A DNA stretch of 64,000 bases from Amycolatopsis sp. CA-128772 (GTDB lineage: Bacteria; Actinomycetota; Actinomycetes; Mycobacteriales; Pseudonocardiaceae): NCBI RefSeq assembly GCF_002904295.1, contig NZ_PPHG01000097.1, forward strand, positions 1 to 64,000, written 5' to 3'. Below are positions 16,272-25,022 of the stretch, one piece after another. The translations under genes and the position numbers were made by a program. Position 1 is the stretch's first letter. Every line of letters begins with the position of its first letter. Under the pieces are notes generated by a model, which saw nothing but the letters and a program-made list of their open reading frames with translations, did not search any database and was not told the origin of the DNA.

Positions 16272-17717
16272 GTGATCTCAAGACAACGCTTGCTGGGGGC
16301 GTTCGCCGCCGTCCTCGCCCTGCCGCTGTTCGCCGTCCCCGACGCCGGGGCGGCCGGGAACCCGTCCGCGGTCGCACCGCTCGGCGGAACTCCGCTGCCG
16401 GCCGGCGTTTCGCCGTCTTCGGTCGGCGGGACGCCGGCGTCGGTGGCGGACTACCCCTTCATCATCGCGGGCCTGCGGAAAGGTGGGTCGCGGCCGCTGG
16501 GGCAGACGTGCACCGGTTCGGTCGTCGCGCCGCGGAAGATCCTCATCGCGGCCCACTGCAAGGCCGCCGACGGCGAAAAGTCCTTCCTCTACGGACTCGA
16601 TGACCTCAACGCCGGCGGCGGCACGCCGATCGGCGTCACCAGTTACGACACGCACCCCAGGTACGTCAACTTCGACCAGGGCTACGACGTCGCGGTCGTG
16701 ACCACCGACCGGGACATCCCGGTGCCCGGCGGGCAGTACGCCAAGGTGGCGACCTCCGCCGACACCGACCTGAACAAGCCGGGCAAGACCGGGCTGGGCC
16801 TCGGGTACGGGAAGAAGGACTTCAACGACAACACGCGTGACGTCACCCTGACCAAGTTCAGCCTGCCGATCGTGGCCGGAAGCAACTGCAGCGGTGTCGG
16901 CGCCGGCTTCCAGGAAGCCACCATGATCTGCAGCGGCTACTCCGACGGCCACGTGACGATCCTGCCCGGGGACAGCGGCGGCCCGCTGCTCGTCGACGGC
17001 AAGGTCGCCGGGGTCGCGTCGTGGAGCCGCAGCGACTTCAAGTGGTACAGCGTCTACGGCCGCCTGAACAACGACATGGGCGACTGGGTGAAGCAGCAGA
17101 TCGGCGACGTCACCCCGCCGGAGACCTTCGGCCTCGGCGTCACCCCCGGCACCGTCAAGGTCGACCCGGGCAAGTACGTTTCGGCCACGGTGACCAGCAC
17201 CGCGGGGAAGAACGGCAGTGAGAAGGTCGACCTGACCGCGTCGGGGCTGCCCGATGGCGCGAAGGCGACGTTCCAGCCTTCGACGATCAACTCCGGTGAA
17301 ACCGCGAAGCTGACCATCGAGACGGCCGCGAACACCCCGCAGCAGGACTACCCGATCACGGTCACCGGTAAGGGTCCCAGTGGCACGGCGACCGCGAAGC
17401 TGACCCTGACCGTCGGCAACGCGCAGCCGCCGACCGGCGAGCTGAAAGTGAGCGTCGACCCGGGCAGCGGGACCGTGCAGCCCGGCTTCTTCGCCACCGC
17501 GACCGTCACCGTGTCCGGCGGTACCGGCACCGTCACGCTGTCGGGCACCGGGCTGTCGTTCGCACCGTTCTTCACCCCCTCGACCGTGAACGGCGCCGGG
17601 ACGTCGCGGATGCAGGTGGCCGGTCCGTTCCAGCGCGGGACCTACCCGGTCACCGTGACGGCCAAGGACTCGACCGGCAAGACGGCGACGGCCAAGTACA
17701 CCTTGACCGTCCAATAA
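16272..17717 (+). CDS. Secreted trypsin-like serine protease with C-terminal Ig-like repeats
   Basis: 481 residues. Sec signal peptide (residues 1-28, ending GAAG). Peptidase S1 domain about 50-278: LIAAHC catalytic His, GYDVAVV Asp, LPGDSGGPLL Ser. Two beta-rich repeats follow (about 285-385 and 393-481), each ending in a TAKLTLTV or TAKYTLTV strand, likely Ig-like domains for substrate or wall binding. GTG 16272 is fixed by AAGGAG five bases upstream. Transcription ends at a strong hairpin 10 bp after the stop. Confidence 0.9.
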   Translation: MISRQRLLGAFAAVLALPLFAVPDAGAAGNPSAVAPLGGTPLPAGVSPSSVGGTPASVADYPFIIAGLRKGGSRPLGQTCTGSVVAPRKILIAAHCKAADGEKSFLYGLDDLNAGGGTPIGVTSYDTHPRYVNFDQGYDVAVVTTDRDIPVPGGQYAKVATSADTDLNKPGKTGLGLGYGKKDFNDNTRDVTLTKFSLPIVAGSNCSGVGAGFQEATMICSGYSDGHVTILPGDSGGPLLVDGKVAGVASWSRSDFKWYSVYGRLNNDMGDWVKQQIGDVTPPETFGLGVTPGTVKVDPGKYVSATVTSTAGKNGSEKVDLTASGLPDGAKATFQPSTINSGETAKLTIETAANTPQQDYPITVTGKGPSGTATAKLTLTVGNAQPPTGELKVSVDPGSGTVQPGFFATATVTVSGGTGTVTLSGTGLSFAPFFTPSTVNGAGTSRMQVAGPFQRGTYPVTVTAKDSTGKTATAKYTLTVQ

Positions 17718-17727
17718 GGACGAACGA

Positions 17728-17757
17728 GCGGGAGGCCGCCGCGCCGCGGCCTCCCGC
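17728..17757. terminator. Bidirectional hairpin terminator
   Basis: Perfect 12-bp arms GCGGGAGGCCGC (17728-17739) and GCGGCCTCCCGC (17746-17757) with a 6-base loop, placed between the convergent S1 and S8 protease genes. No U-tract, as is common in high-GC actinobacteria. Confidence 0.75.
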
Positions 17758-17767
17758 CCGTCCCGGA

Positions 17768-19306
17768 TCAGAAGGTGACCGTGAACCCGTCGATCGTCCC
17801 GCTGTCGAACCGGTAGACGTCCTGCACGCGCAGCTGCCAGGTGCCGTTCGCGGTTTCGTTCGACGCGTTCACCGGATAGGTGGTGTGGATCCCCGACGCC
17901 GTCCCGGAGCCACCGGCCCGCTGCAGCGGGAAGGCCGCTCCGCTCGGGCCGACGAGGTCGATCACCAGGTCGCCCGGGTAGGTGTGGCTGATGTCCACCT
18001 TCACCGCCAGCGACGCGGAAGCCTTGCCGTCACAGCCGTCCTGGGTCACCGAGCTGGTGACCGCGGCGCCGGCGTCCGGGATGGCCACCGGCGTCGTGTT
18101 CGACTTCGCGCCGCACCGGGACGGCGGGGTGCCGCCCCCGATGAACGACACGTTGAGCAGCTTGTTCGGCGAGCCGCTCCCGGCGTTCTTGACCACGCCC
18201 GAGGTGGCGCCGCCGACGAGCGCGTCCCGCACCTGCTGGGCCGTCGCACCCGGGTTGGCGGCCAGGTAGAGCGCCGCCGCGCCGGTGACGTGCGGGGTCG
18301 CCATCGACGTCCCGCTCATGTTCGCGCTGCTGCCGTTGGACAGCCCGAGCGACGTGATGTTGTTGCCCGGCGCGAAGAGGTCGGTGCAGCTGCCGTAGTT
18401 CGAGAACGAGGCGCGGTTGTCGTTTTCATCGGAAGCGTTGACCGTGATCGCCTCCGGCACGTGCGCCGGGCTGGTGTTGCAGGCGTCGGTGGCGCTGTTG
18501 CCCGCGGCCACCGAGTAGACGATCCCGGCCGCGATCGAGCGCTTGATCGCGTCGTCGCCGACGCCGACCTGGTCCATGGTCAGGCTCATGTTCGCCACCG
18601 CGGGCTTGATGGCGTTGGCCGTCACCCACTCGATCGCGTCGACCGCGGCCGAGTCCGGACCGTTGCCGGAGCAGTCGTTGCCGAGCACTTTGAGCCCGAC
18701 GAGCTTGACCTTCTTCGCGACGCCGTAGGTCTTGCTGCCGATCGTGCCCGCGGTGTGTGTGCCGTGGCCGTTGCAGTCGCTGCCGTTCCCGCCGACGAAG
18801 TCCTTGCCGATCGAGGTCCGGCCTTCGTACTCGGGGTTGTCCGGCTTGATCCCGGTGTCGAGGTCGTAGGCGGTGACGCCTTCGCCGGTGTTGGGGTAGG
18901 TGTAGGACTTGTCGCGGGGGAGGTTTGCCTGGTCGATGCGGTCCAGGCCCCAGGTCGGGTTGGCCTGGGTGCCGGCGGCGCGCGCGGTGCCGTCTTCGTA
19001 GACCGCCGCCACGGCCGGGTCCGCGGCCAGCCGCCGCGCCTGCCGCGCGGTGAGGTGCCGGGCGGAGAACCCGTGCAGGACCCGGGTGTAGGTCGATCGC
19101 ACTTCGCCGCCGTAACGCCCGGCCAGCGCCCCCGGGTTCGCGAGCCCCTGTGCGTCCTTGAGTACCACGATGTACTGGTCGCCGTAGTGCTCGCGCGCCG
19201 GGACCACGCCGTCTTCCGGCTGGGCGGCGGCGGCCGCGCCGGTCGTGGCCAGGGTGGCCAGGACCGCCGCGGCGAGGACGACCGCCTTCCGATGAACTGT
19301 GCGCAT
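17768..19306 (-). CDS. Secreted subtilisin-like (S8) protease with P-domain
   Basis: 512 residues. Signal peptide 1-28; inhibitor I9 propeptide about 40-110 (DQYIVVLKD to AVAAVYEDG); S8 catalytic domain about 120-385 with AYDLDTGI (Asp), NGHGTHTAGT (His) and SGTSMATPH (Ser); a C-terminal proprotein-convertase P-like domain about 405-512 (SHTYPGDLVIDLVGPSG and GTWQLRVQD). Exported, then activated by loss of the propeptide; degrades extracellular protein. ATG 19306 starts a typical basic signal-peptide n-region. It faces the S1 protease across a terminator. Confidence 0.94.
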   Translation of the reverse strand: MRTVHRKAVVLAAAVLATLATTGAAAAAQPEDGVVPAREHYGDQYIVVLKDAQGLANPGALAGRYGGEVRSTYTRVLHGFSARHLTARQARRLAADPAVAAVYEDGTARAAGTQANPTWGLDRIDQANLPRDKSYTYPNTGEGVTAYDLDTGIKPDNPEYEGRTSIGKDFVGGNGSDCNGHGTHTAGTIGSKTYGVAKKVKLVGLKVLGNDCSGNGPDSAAVDAIEWVTANAIKPAVANMSLTMDQVGVGDDAIKRSIAAGIVYSVAAGNSATDACNTSPAHVPEAITVNASDENDNRASFSNYGSCTDLFAPGNNITSLGLSNGSSANMSGTSMATPHVTGAAALYLAANPGATAQQVRDALVGGATSGVVKNAGSGSPNKLLNVSFIGGGTPPSRCGAKSNTTPVAIPDAGAAVTSSVTQDGCDGKASASLAVKVDISHTYPGDLVIDLVGPSGAAFPLQRAGGSGTASGIHTTYPVNASNETANGTWQLRVQDVYRFDSGTIDGFTVTF

Positions 19307-19422
19307 GCTTCAGCTCCACTCACTCGAACAGGTGAATCGGTGCGCGGCCGCCGGGTGACCGAGAGCGACCACCGTTTTACTCTCAGGGGTGATCACCTGC
19401 GCTAACAAGCGAGGCAGTGCCC

Positions 19423-19482
19423 CGTAGGGTTACGTAACTAATGCCTCCGGCGGTCCCCTACGAAAGTTCCGTGCCCGCCCGC
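19423..19482 (+). promoter_or_regulatory. Inverted CGTAGGG/CCCTACG elements ahead of the LAL regulator
   Basis: In the 268-bp divergent gap, a CGTAGGG element near 19423 and CCCTACG ending at 19482 are inverted copies, with a TTACGTAA palindrome just after the first. They could bind a regulator of the S8 protease or of the LuxR gene. Inference from symmetry only. Confidence 0.3.
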
Positions 19483-19574
19483 GCGGGTTCCGTGCGCCCG
19501 AGCGGCGGACCTAAGCTCCGGACACCCAACAGGGTGGTTTGGGGGGCGGTGCCGCTTTCAGGCGGGGGACGGCG

Positions 19575-22439
19575 ATGACGAACGGAATCGTGGCCAGGAC
19601 CAGTTCACCGGTCCTGATCGGGCGGGCGGACGAGCTCGCCGCACTTGTGTCCGCCGCCCTGCGGCCACCCGCGGTGCTCGTGCTCGAAGGGGAGGCCGGG
19701 GTCGGGAAGACCCGGCTGATCGGCGAGCTGCTGGGCCGCCCGGAGCTCGCCCGGACACGGGTGCTGGCCGGCAGCTGCCAGCCGCTGCGGGAGCCCTTCC
19801 CGTACGGCGTCGTCGTCGAAGCGCTCGGCGACGCGGGAAAGTACCTGCCCGCCGCGGCGCGGCTGAGCCCGCTCGCGGGCGTCCTCGGCCGGTACCTGCC
19901 GGAGCTGGCGCCCCAGCTGCCGCCGGCCCCGGCACCCTTGGGGGACAACCGCGCCGAAGCCCACCGCTTCTTCCGCGCGGTCCGCGCGCTGCTGGACCTC
20001 CTGGGCCCGGTCGTGCTCGTGGTCGAGGACCTGCACTGGGCCGACGACGGGTCGCGGCGGCTGCTGCGGTTCCTGATGCGCGACCTGCCCCCCGGGACGG
20101 TCCTGGTGGTGAGCTACCGGCCCGAGGACGTGCCCGGCGACCTTCCGCTGGGTCGCGCGCACCGGCCGGCGCCCGGCTGCTCGACCACGCTGGTGCGGCT
20201 CGGCCCGCTCGACCCGGATGGCGTGCGGCGCCTGGCCGGCGCCCTGCTCGGCGAGCCCGGCGTCTCCGCCGCGTTCGCGGCCCGGCTGCACGAACGCACG
20301 GCCGGAATCCCGTTCGTCGTCGAAGAAACCCTGCACGCGCTGCGCAACCCGGCCGGCGCCGTGCACGCCGGCGGCGCGGCCGCACGGCGGCTTCTCGACA
20401 CCGTCGAAGTGTCCGCGCTGCTGCGGGAAGCGACGGTCGAGCGGCTCGCGACACTGCCGCTCGCGGCACGCCGGATCACCGAAGCCGCCGCGGTGCTCGC
20501 GGAACCCGCGTCGGCCGAGCTGCTCACGACGGTCGCGGGGCTCGGCGCGGCCCGCGGGCGGCACGCGCTGGTCCTGGCCCTCGAGCGGGCCGTGCTGATC
20601 GAGGTCGCCGAGTGCCGCTACGGCTTCCGGCACGAGCTCGCGCAGCAAGCCGCGTACGGGACGATCCCGGGGCCGTCGCGGCAGGAACTGCACCGGCGTG
20701 TCGTCCGCGCGCTGGCCGGTCGGCGGCCGGTGCCCCTGGTGCGCCTGGCCGAGCACAGCCGCAAGGCCGGCAGCAGCGACGACGCTTTGCGTTACGGCGA
20801 GGCCGCGGCCGACCGCGCGATCGACGTCGGCGACCCGGCGACGGCCACCGGGCTGATGCGGTCGCTGCTGGCCGCGCCGGACCTCGGACCATCCGATGTG
20901 GACAGGTTGGCGGCGAAGCTGGCTTCGGTGGCCAACAACGGCGTCTCGCAGGCCGAAGTCGTCGCGACGCTGGAGGCCCTGCTGACCGACGACCGGTTGT
21001 CGGACCGGCTGTCGGCGGAGATCCGGCTGAGCCTGGGGCTGCTGCTCCTCCGGCAGGTCGGTGGGCTGGAAGCGGCCCGGGCCGAGATCGAGGTGGCGCT
21101 GGCCGGGCTCGGGCACCGCCCGGACCTCGCCGGACGCGGCATGGCCGTGCTCGCCCAGCCGTGGATCGGCGCGACGCCGCTGCGCGCCCACCGGCCGTGG
21201 CTCGACCGGGTCGACGCGCTGATCGAGACCACGGCCGACGCGCGGTTGCGGCTGACCCTGATGGCCAACAACGTCCCGTCCCGCCTGCACACCGGCGACC
21301 GGCGGGTCTGGGCGTCGCTCGGCGATGCGCCGGCCGTCGCCGGAACCGCCGAAGAGCAGCGCCAGCTCGCGCGGCTCTACTGCAACGCCGCCGACGCGGG
21401 CGCCTGGACCGGGCACCACCGCCGGGCGCGCGGCCTGCTGGAACGCGGGATGCAGCTCGCGGCCGACTCGGGAACGCCGTACGTGGTCAGCACGGCGCGG
21501 ACCACCGGGGTGCACATCGACTGGCTCAGCGGCGCGTGGGCCGGGCTGGACGAACGCGCGGTGGCGCTGCTGGCGGAGTACCGCGACCTGCTTCCGGTCA
21601 CCAGCGAACTGTCGCTGGTCCTGGGCCTGCTCGCCGCCGCGCGTGGCGCCTGGGACCGCGCCGCGGCCTGCTTCGCGGCCACCGGCGTCAACCGGCCGGA
21701 GAACGCGTTCACCCCGGTGGTGATCGCCGCGCACGGCGGGATCGCCGGCATGCTGCTCGCGCAGGACGCCGTCGACGCGGCGGCGGCCGAAGCCGCGCGT
21801 GGGCTGGAGCTGTTGCGCACCAAGGGAGTCTGGGCCTGGGCGGGCGACCTGGTCCCGGCCGCGGCCGAGGCGTTCTGCCGGACCGGCCGCGCCGGTGTGG
21901 CCCGCGAGCTGCTGGCCGAGCTGGAGTGCGAGACGCGCGTCCTGGACGCGCCGATGGCGGCCGCGGTCCTCGCCGAGGGACGCGGGATCGTCGCCGCCCA
22001 CGACGGCGAGGTCGCCGACGCGGTGAAGGCGTTCGACGAAGCCCAAGCCCGCTACGAACGGCTTCCCGCGCCGTATCCGGCGGTGCTGGTCGCGGAACGC
22101 CGGGCGCGGTGCCGGCTCGACCACGGCGAAGAGGCCGCCGCCGGGTTCGCCGCCCTGGCGGACGTCTTCGCGGCGCTCGGGGCGACCCGGGACGCGGCCC
22201 GCTGCCGCCACACGTTCCGCTCGACCGGGGCGACGGCTCCGTCCCGCCGCGGGCGGCGAGGGTACGGCGACGAACTGTCCCCCCGCGAGCGCGACGTCGC
22301 CCGGCTGCTGACCGACGGGCACACGAACCGCGAGATCGCCGAGGTGCTGTTCCTGTCCCGGCGGACGGTCGAGCAGCATGTGGCGAACGTGCTGCGGAAG
22401 CTGAAGGTGAGTTCGCGCGGGGAGCTGCGCACGGGCTGA
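19575..22439 (+). CDS. LuxR-family ATP-binding regulator (LAL type)
   Basis: 954 residues. N-terminal AAA-like ATPase: Walker A GEAGVGKT at 39-46, Walker B VVLVVEDLHWADD near 150. The middle is an alpha-helical, Ala/Leu-rich TPR-like region. The last 60 residues are a LuxR HTH (LSPRERDVARLLTDGHTNRE and SRRTVEQHVANVLRKL). Such large regulators usually act as ligand- or ATP-dependent activators of nearby catabolic or biosynthetic genes; here the neighbours are secreted proteases. ATG 19575 follows GGGGGAC; an upstream in-frame start at 19539 lacks a good site. Confidence 0.92.
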   Translation: MTNGIVARTSSPVLIGRADELAALVSAALRPPAVLVLEGEAGVGKTRLIGELLGRPELARTRVLAGSCQPLREPFPYGVVVEALGDAGKYLPAAARLSPLAGVLGRYLPELAPQLPPAPAPLGDNRAEAHRFFRAVRALLDLLGPVVLVVEDLHWADDGSRRLLRFLMRDLPPGTVLVVSYRPEDVPGDLPLGRAHRPAPGCSTTLVRLGPLDPDGVRRLAGALLGEPGVSAAFAARLHERTAGIPFVVEETLHALRNPAGAVHAGGAAARRLLDTVEVSALLREATVERLATLPLAARRITEAAAVLAEPASAELLTTVAGLGAARGRHALVLALERAVLIEVAECRYGFRHELAQQAAYGTIPGPSRQELHRRVVRALAGRRPVPLVRLAEHSRKAGSSDDALRYGEAAADRAIDVGDPATATGLMRSLLAAPDLGPSDVDRLAAKLASVANNGVSQAEVVATLEALLTDDRLSDRLSAEIRLSLGLLLLRQVGGLEAARAEIEVALAGLGHRPDLAGRGMAVLAQPWIGATPLRAHRPWLDRVDALIETTADARLRLTLMANNVPSRLHTGDRRVWASLGDAPAVAGTAEEQRQLARLYCNAADAGAWTGHHRRARGLLERGMQLAADSGTPYVVSTARTTGVHIDWLSGAWAGLDERAVALLAEYRDLLPVTSELSLVLGLLAAARGAWDRAAACFAATGVNRPENAFTPVVIAAHGGIAGMLLAQDAVDAAAAEAARGLELLRTKGVWAWAGDLVPAAAEAFCRTGRAGVARELLAELECETRVLDAPMAAAVLAEGRGIVAAHDGEVADAVKAFDEAQARYERLPAPYPAVLVAERRARCRLDHGEEAAAGFAALADVFAALGATRDAARCRHTFRSTGATAPSRRGRRGYGDELSPRERDVARLLTDGHTNREIAEVLFLSRRTVEQHVANVLRKLKVSSRGELRTG

Positions 22440-22473
22440 GCCGGTGTCCGAGGCCACCGCCCGACCGGAGCCT

Positions 22474-22515
22474 CGTGCGTGGTAACGAGGGTTCTGACCC
22501 TCATTACCACGCACG
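22474..22515. terminator. Long hairpin with 19-bp arms between convergent genes
   Basis: CGTGCGTGGTAACGAGGGT (22474-22492) is complementary to 22497-22515 with one mismatch and a 4-base loop. It lies between the LAL gene stop (22439) and the S1 protease stop (22590). Best read as a bidirectional terminator, though the length and symmetry would also suit a dispersed palindromic repeat. Confidence 0.65.
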
Positions 22516-22589
22516 ACCACCCGCACCGGCCTCACCGGCACGTTCGAACGGACCTGGCGCCGTCGGCGTGGGCCGCCTTCTCCGGCGCC

Positions 22590-23294
22590 TCAGCCGATCT
22601 GCTGCCGGATCCAAGTCAGGTGCTGGGCGATGCCGGTGTAGAGGGTGCTGGTCGCGCACTCGCCGTTGTTGTCGCCGGGGCCGTGGGTCTCACCGACCAG
22701 CGTCCAGTTGCCGGTCGTGCCGACGATCGCCGGGCCGCCGGAGTCGCCGTGGCACGCGGAATGCGTGCGGTCGCCGGAAACGCAGACGTCGCCCGCGCCG
22801 CCGCCACCGGCGTAGCAGGAGCTGCTGGGCAGCACCCGCAGGTCGATCTGCCGCAGGGTGACCGGGGTGCTGCAGCTCGGCCAGCTCGTGCAGCCCCAGC
22901 CCAGCAGCCGGGCGGTCGTGTTCGCGGCCGGGTTGCTCGTCGCCATCGGCACCGGCGTGGCGCGCACCGCCGTGGACAGGTGCATGAGCGTGAGGTCCGT
23001 GCCGGGCCTGGTGATCCGCCGGTCGATGCGGCCGACCTCGCCGCCGGAGTACTTGCCGGTCGAGCCGATGCGGCCCTGCGACGCGCTCCCGCAGTGGTCG
23101 GCGGTCACGATCCACTGGGGCGCGACCAGGCTGCCGCCGCAGCCGTTGCTCAGCGAGACCATGAAGCTGTAGGTCTCGGTCGCGGTGGTGCCGCCGATGA
23201 TTCCGGGCTGGGCGCCCGGGCTCTGCTGGGCTTGCGCGATGCCGGGTACGGCCATCGCGAGGACCGCGAGCGCGGTCGAAAGCAGCTTGCGCAT
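22590..23294 (-). CDS. Secreted trypsin-like serine protease
   Basis: 234 residues, a compact S1 peptidase. Signal peptide 1-22 (ending AQAQ), short propeptide, mature N-terminus IIGGTT. Catalytic motifs: IVTADHC (His; Asp replaces the common Ala before HC), TDLTLMHL (Asp) and CHGDSGGPA (Ser). Six or more cysteines suggest disulfides. ATG 23294 starts a normal signal peptide. A perfect 16-bp palindrome at 23310-23325 lies 16 bp upstream. Confidence 0.92.
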   Translation of the reverse strand: MRKLLSTALAVLAMAVPGIAQAQQSPGAQPGIIGGTTATETYSFMVSLSNGCGGSLVAPQWIVTADHCGSASQGRIGSTGKYSGGEVGRIDRRITRPGTDLTLMHLSTAVRATPVPMATSNPAANTTARLLGWGCTSWPSCSTPVTLRQIDLRVLPSSSCYAGGGGAGDVCVSGDRTHSACHGDSGGPAIVGTTGNWTLVGETHGPGDNNGECATSTLYTGIAQHLTWIRQQIG

Positions 23295-23624
23295 GATCGC
23301 TCACAATCAGCGGCGACGTCGCCGCTCGGTAGTCGGAACGGTCGGGGAGCGCCGGAGTACCGGTTCACGCGGCCGGAAGTCCGGTGTTCAGCACGATGTC
23401 CCGGATGTTCCGGGCGGAACCACCGTCGTCGGTAGGGAAGACGAAAGTCGCGGATCGTTCCGGGTTCGCGCCGGTTCGCGGAACGCCGGGTCGGCCGGTG
23501 CTCTTCCGCCACGCGGCCGAGATCGCGGCCGGTCCGGGGAACGTTCACAGCCTGGCCCGTGATCGCGGGACGGCTCCGGCCACCGGTTGGTCCACAGTGG
23601 ACAGCCGGCCGGGGCAGGGCCGGG
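23295..23624. other. 330-bp non-coding stretch
   Basis: Between the S1 protease start and the truncated ABC permease stop. It contains the palindrome GCGGCGACGTCGCCGC at 23310-23325, which could be an operator for the protease gene. No open frame with protein-like composition and no recognisable remainder of the missing permease C-terminus was seen. Confidence 0.5.
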
Positions 23625-23882
23625 TCAGCGGTCCTGGTCGGCGTGCTTCATGGTCTGGGCGAGCAGGGCGAAGCAGGCGGGCCAGTCGGCGGCGCCACCG
23701 GTGAGCGTCGCCTTGGTGCCGAGCAGGCCGAAGGCCCGGGCCCGTCGGGGATCCTGCAGGATGAACATGACCAGCCCGCCGCACCCGGCCGCGACGGTGA
23801 ACGCGAGCGCGCTCACCCCGGCCAGGCGGGACCGGCGCGCTTTGAGCAGTTCCGCCCAGGCGGCGTCCGCCGCCGCGCTCAT
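23625..23882 (-). pseudogene. Truncated ABC-2 type permease
   Basis: 85 residues, whereas ABC-2 permeases of this class run to 230-260. It starts normally (AAWAELLKARRSRLAG, first membrane segment VSALAFTVAAGCGGLVMFIL, then GTKATLTGGAADWPACFALL) and stops just after the second segment begins. ATG overlaps the stop of the ATPase gene (ATGA), showing it was the cognate permease. The lost C-terminal half leaves no working pore, so the transporter is probably dead. Confidence 0.75.
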
Positions 23883-24784
23883 CGCGGGGCGACCAGGCGG
23901 AGGAAGCAGGTCTCCAGGTCGTCCTGTTCCACGGCGAGCCGGGTGGGCGGGCAGTCCGCGGTGACGAGCAGGGTGGCGATCTCGTCGGGATGCCGGATCG
24001 CCTGTTCCGCGGTGAGGACGAGCCCGCCGGTGCCGTCCTGTTCGGCGAGGTGGCCGGCCGCGCGCAACGCCGCCGCGGCGCGCTCGTGGTCGCGGACCGC
24101 GAGGCACAGCCGCGGCCGGGACCGGGCGGTCAGGTCGGTGGCGCCGCCTTCCCAGACGAGCCGTCCCCGGTCCAGCACCCCGATGCGGCCGGCCAGCCGG
24201 GCGACTTCGGTGAGGATGTGGCTGGACAGCAGGATCGTCACGCCGTGGGTCCGGGCGAGCTCGTGCAGCAGGTCGCGGACTTCGGCGACGCCGGCGGGGT
24301 CGAGGCCGTTGGCCGGTTCGTCGAGGACCAGCAGGTCAGGCCGGTGCAGCAGGGCTTTGGCCAGGCCGAGGCGCTGCTTGTTGCCCAGGGACAGGGTGCC
24401 CGCGCGGTGGCGGGCGTGGGGGCCCAGACCGAGCCGGTCGATGACGCCGGTCACGGTGCTTCCGTCGCGCAGCCCGCGCAGCCGGGCCACCACCTGCAGG
24501 TTCTCGGTGACGGTGAGTTCCGGGTACGCGGACGGCGTTTCGACCAGGTAGCCGACCCGGGCCCAGACGGCGTTGCGGCCGGGTGCGATCCGGGAACCCA
24601 GGAGGGAGACCTGTCCGCCGGTGGGGCGGAGCAGCCCGAGCAGCATGCGGATGGTGGTCGTCTTGCCGGCGCCGTTGAGGCCGGGCAGGGCGTAGATCTC
24701 GCCGGGGGCGACGTGCAAGGTCAGCTCGTCGACCGCCAGGGCGTGCGGGTACTGCTTGGTCAGGCCGGTGGCGTCGATCGTCAT
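23879..24784 (-). CDS. ABC transporter ATP-binding protein
   Basis: 301 residues. Walker A GLNGAGKTTTIRM (the usual Pro before NGAGK is Leu), signature LSLGNKQRLGLA, Walker B LLVLDEP, switch His in LLSSHIL. The C-terminal 80 residues form the accessory domain found in CcmA/drug-exporter ATPases. It would pair with the downstream permease, which is truncated, so function is doubtful unless another permease is used. ATG 24784 faces the antiporter operon across a 238-bp gap. Confidence 0.93.
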   Translation of the reverse strand: MTIDATGLTKQYPHALAVDELTLHVAPGEIYALPGLNGAGKTTTIRMLLGLLRPTGGQVSLLGSRIAPGRNAVWARVGYLVETPSAYPELTVTENLQVVARLRGLRDGSTVTGVIDRLGLGPHARHRAGTLSLGNKQRLGLAKALLHRPDLLVLDEPANGLDPAGVAEVRDLLHELARTHGVTILLSSHILTEVARLAGRIGVLDRGRLVWEGGATDLTARSRPRLCLAVRDHERAAAALRAAGHLAEQDGTGGLVLTAEQAIRHPDEIATLLVTADCPPTRLAVEQDDLETCFLRLVAPR

Positions 24785-25022
24785 GGGAAGCCTCGTTCCG
24801 CGCGTACGGATGTCGCGCCGACCAGGCTTCCCGGCACACCGGATCGCATTCTACCCCGGCGGGGCCAGGAAAGTCCTCAGTGGACGACTGACTCGGCCGC
24901 GTCGACGGACTCGGTTTGCCTCCGGTGCGTCTTTGCGGCATCTTTACGCGTGGAGTGCCGGGAAGTCTGGTCGGCCCTTCGTCCGGAGCGGGCGGAGGAC
25001 CCGACTCGAGGACGGATTTTTC

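Noticed and set aside
19605-22541. 978-codon minus-strand frame opposite the LAL regulator
   Set aside because: Antisense shadow of a gene with clear Walker A and LuxR motifs.
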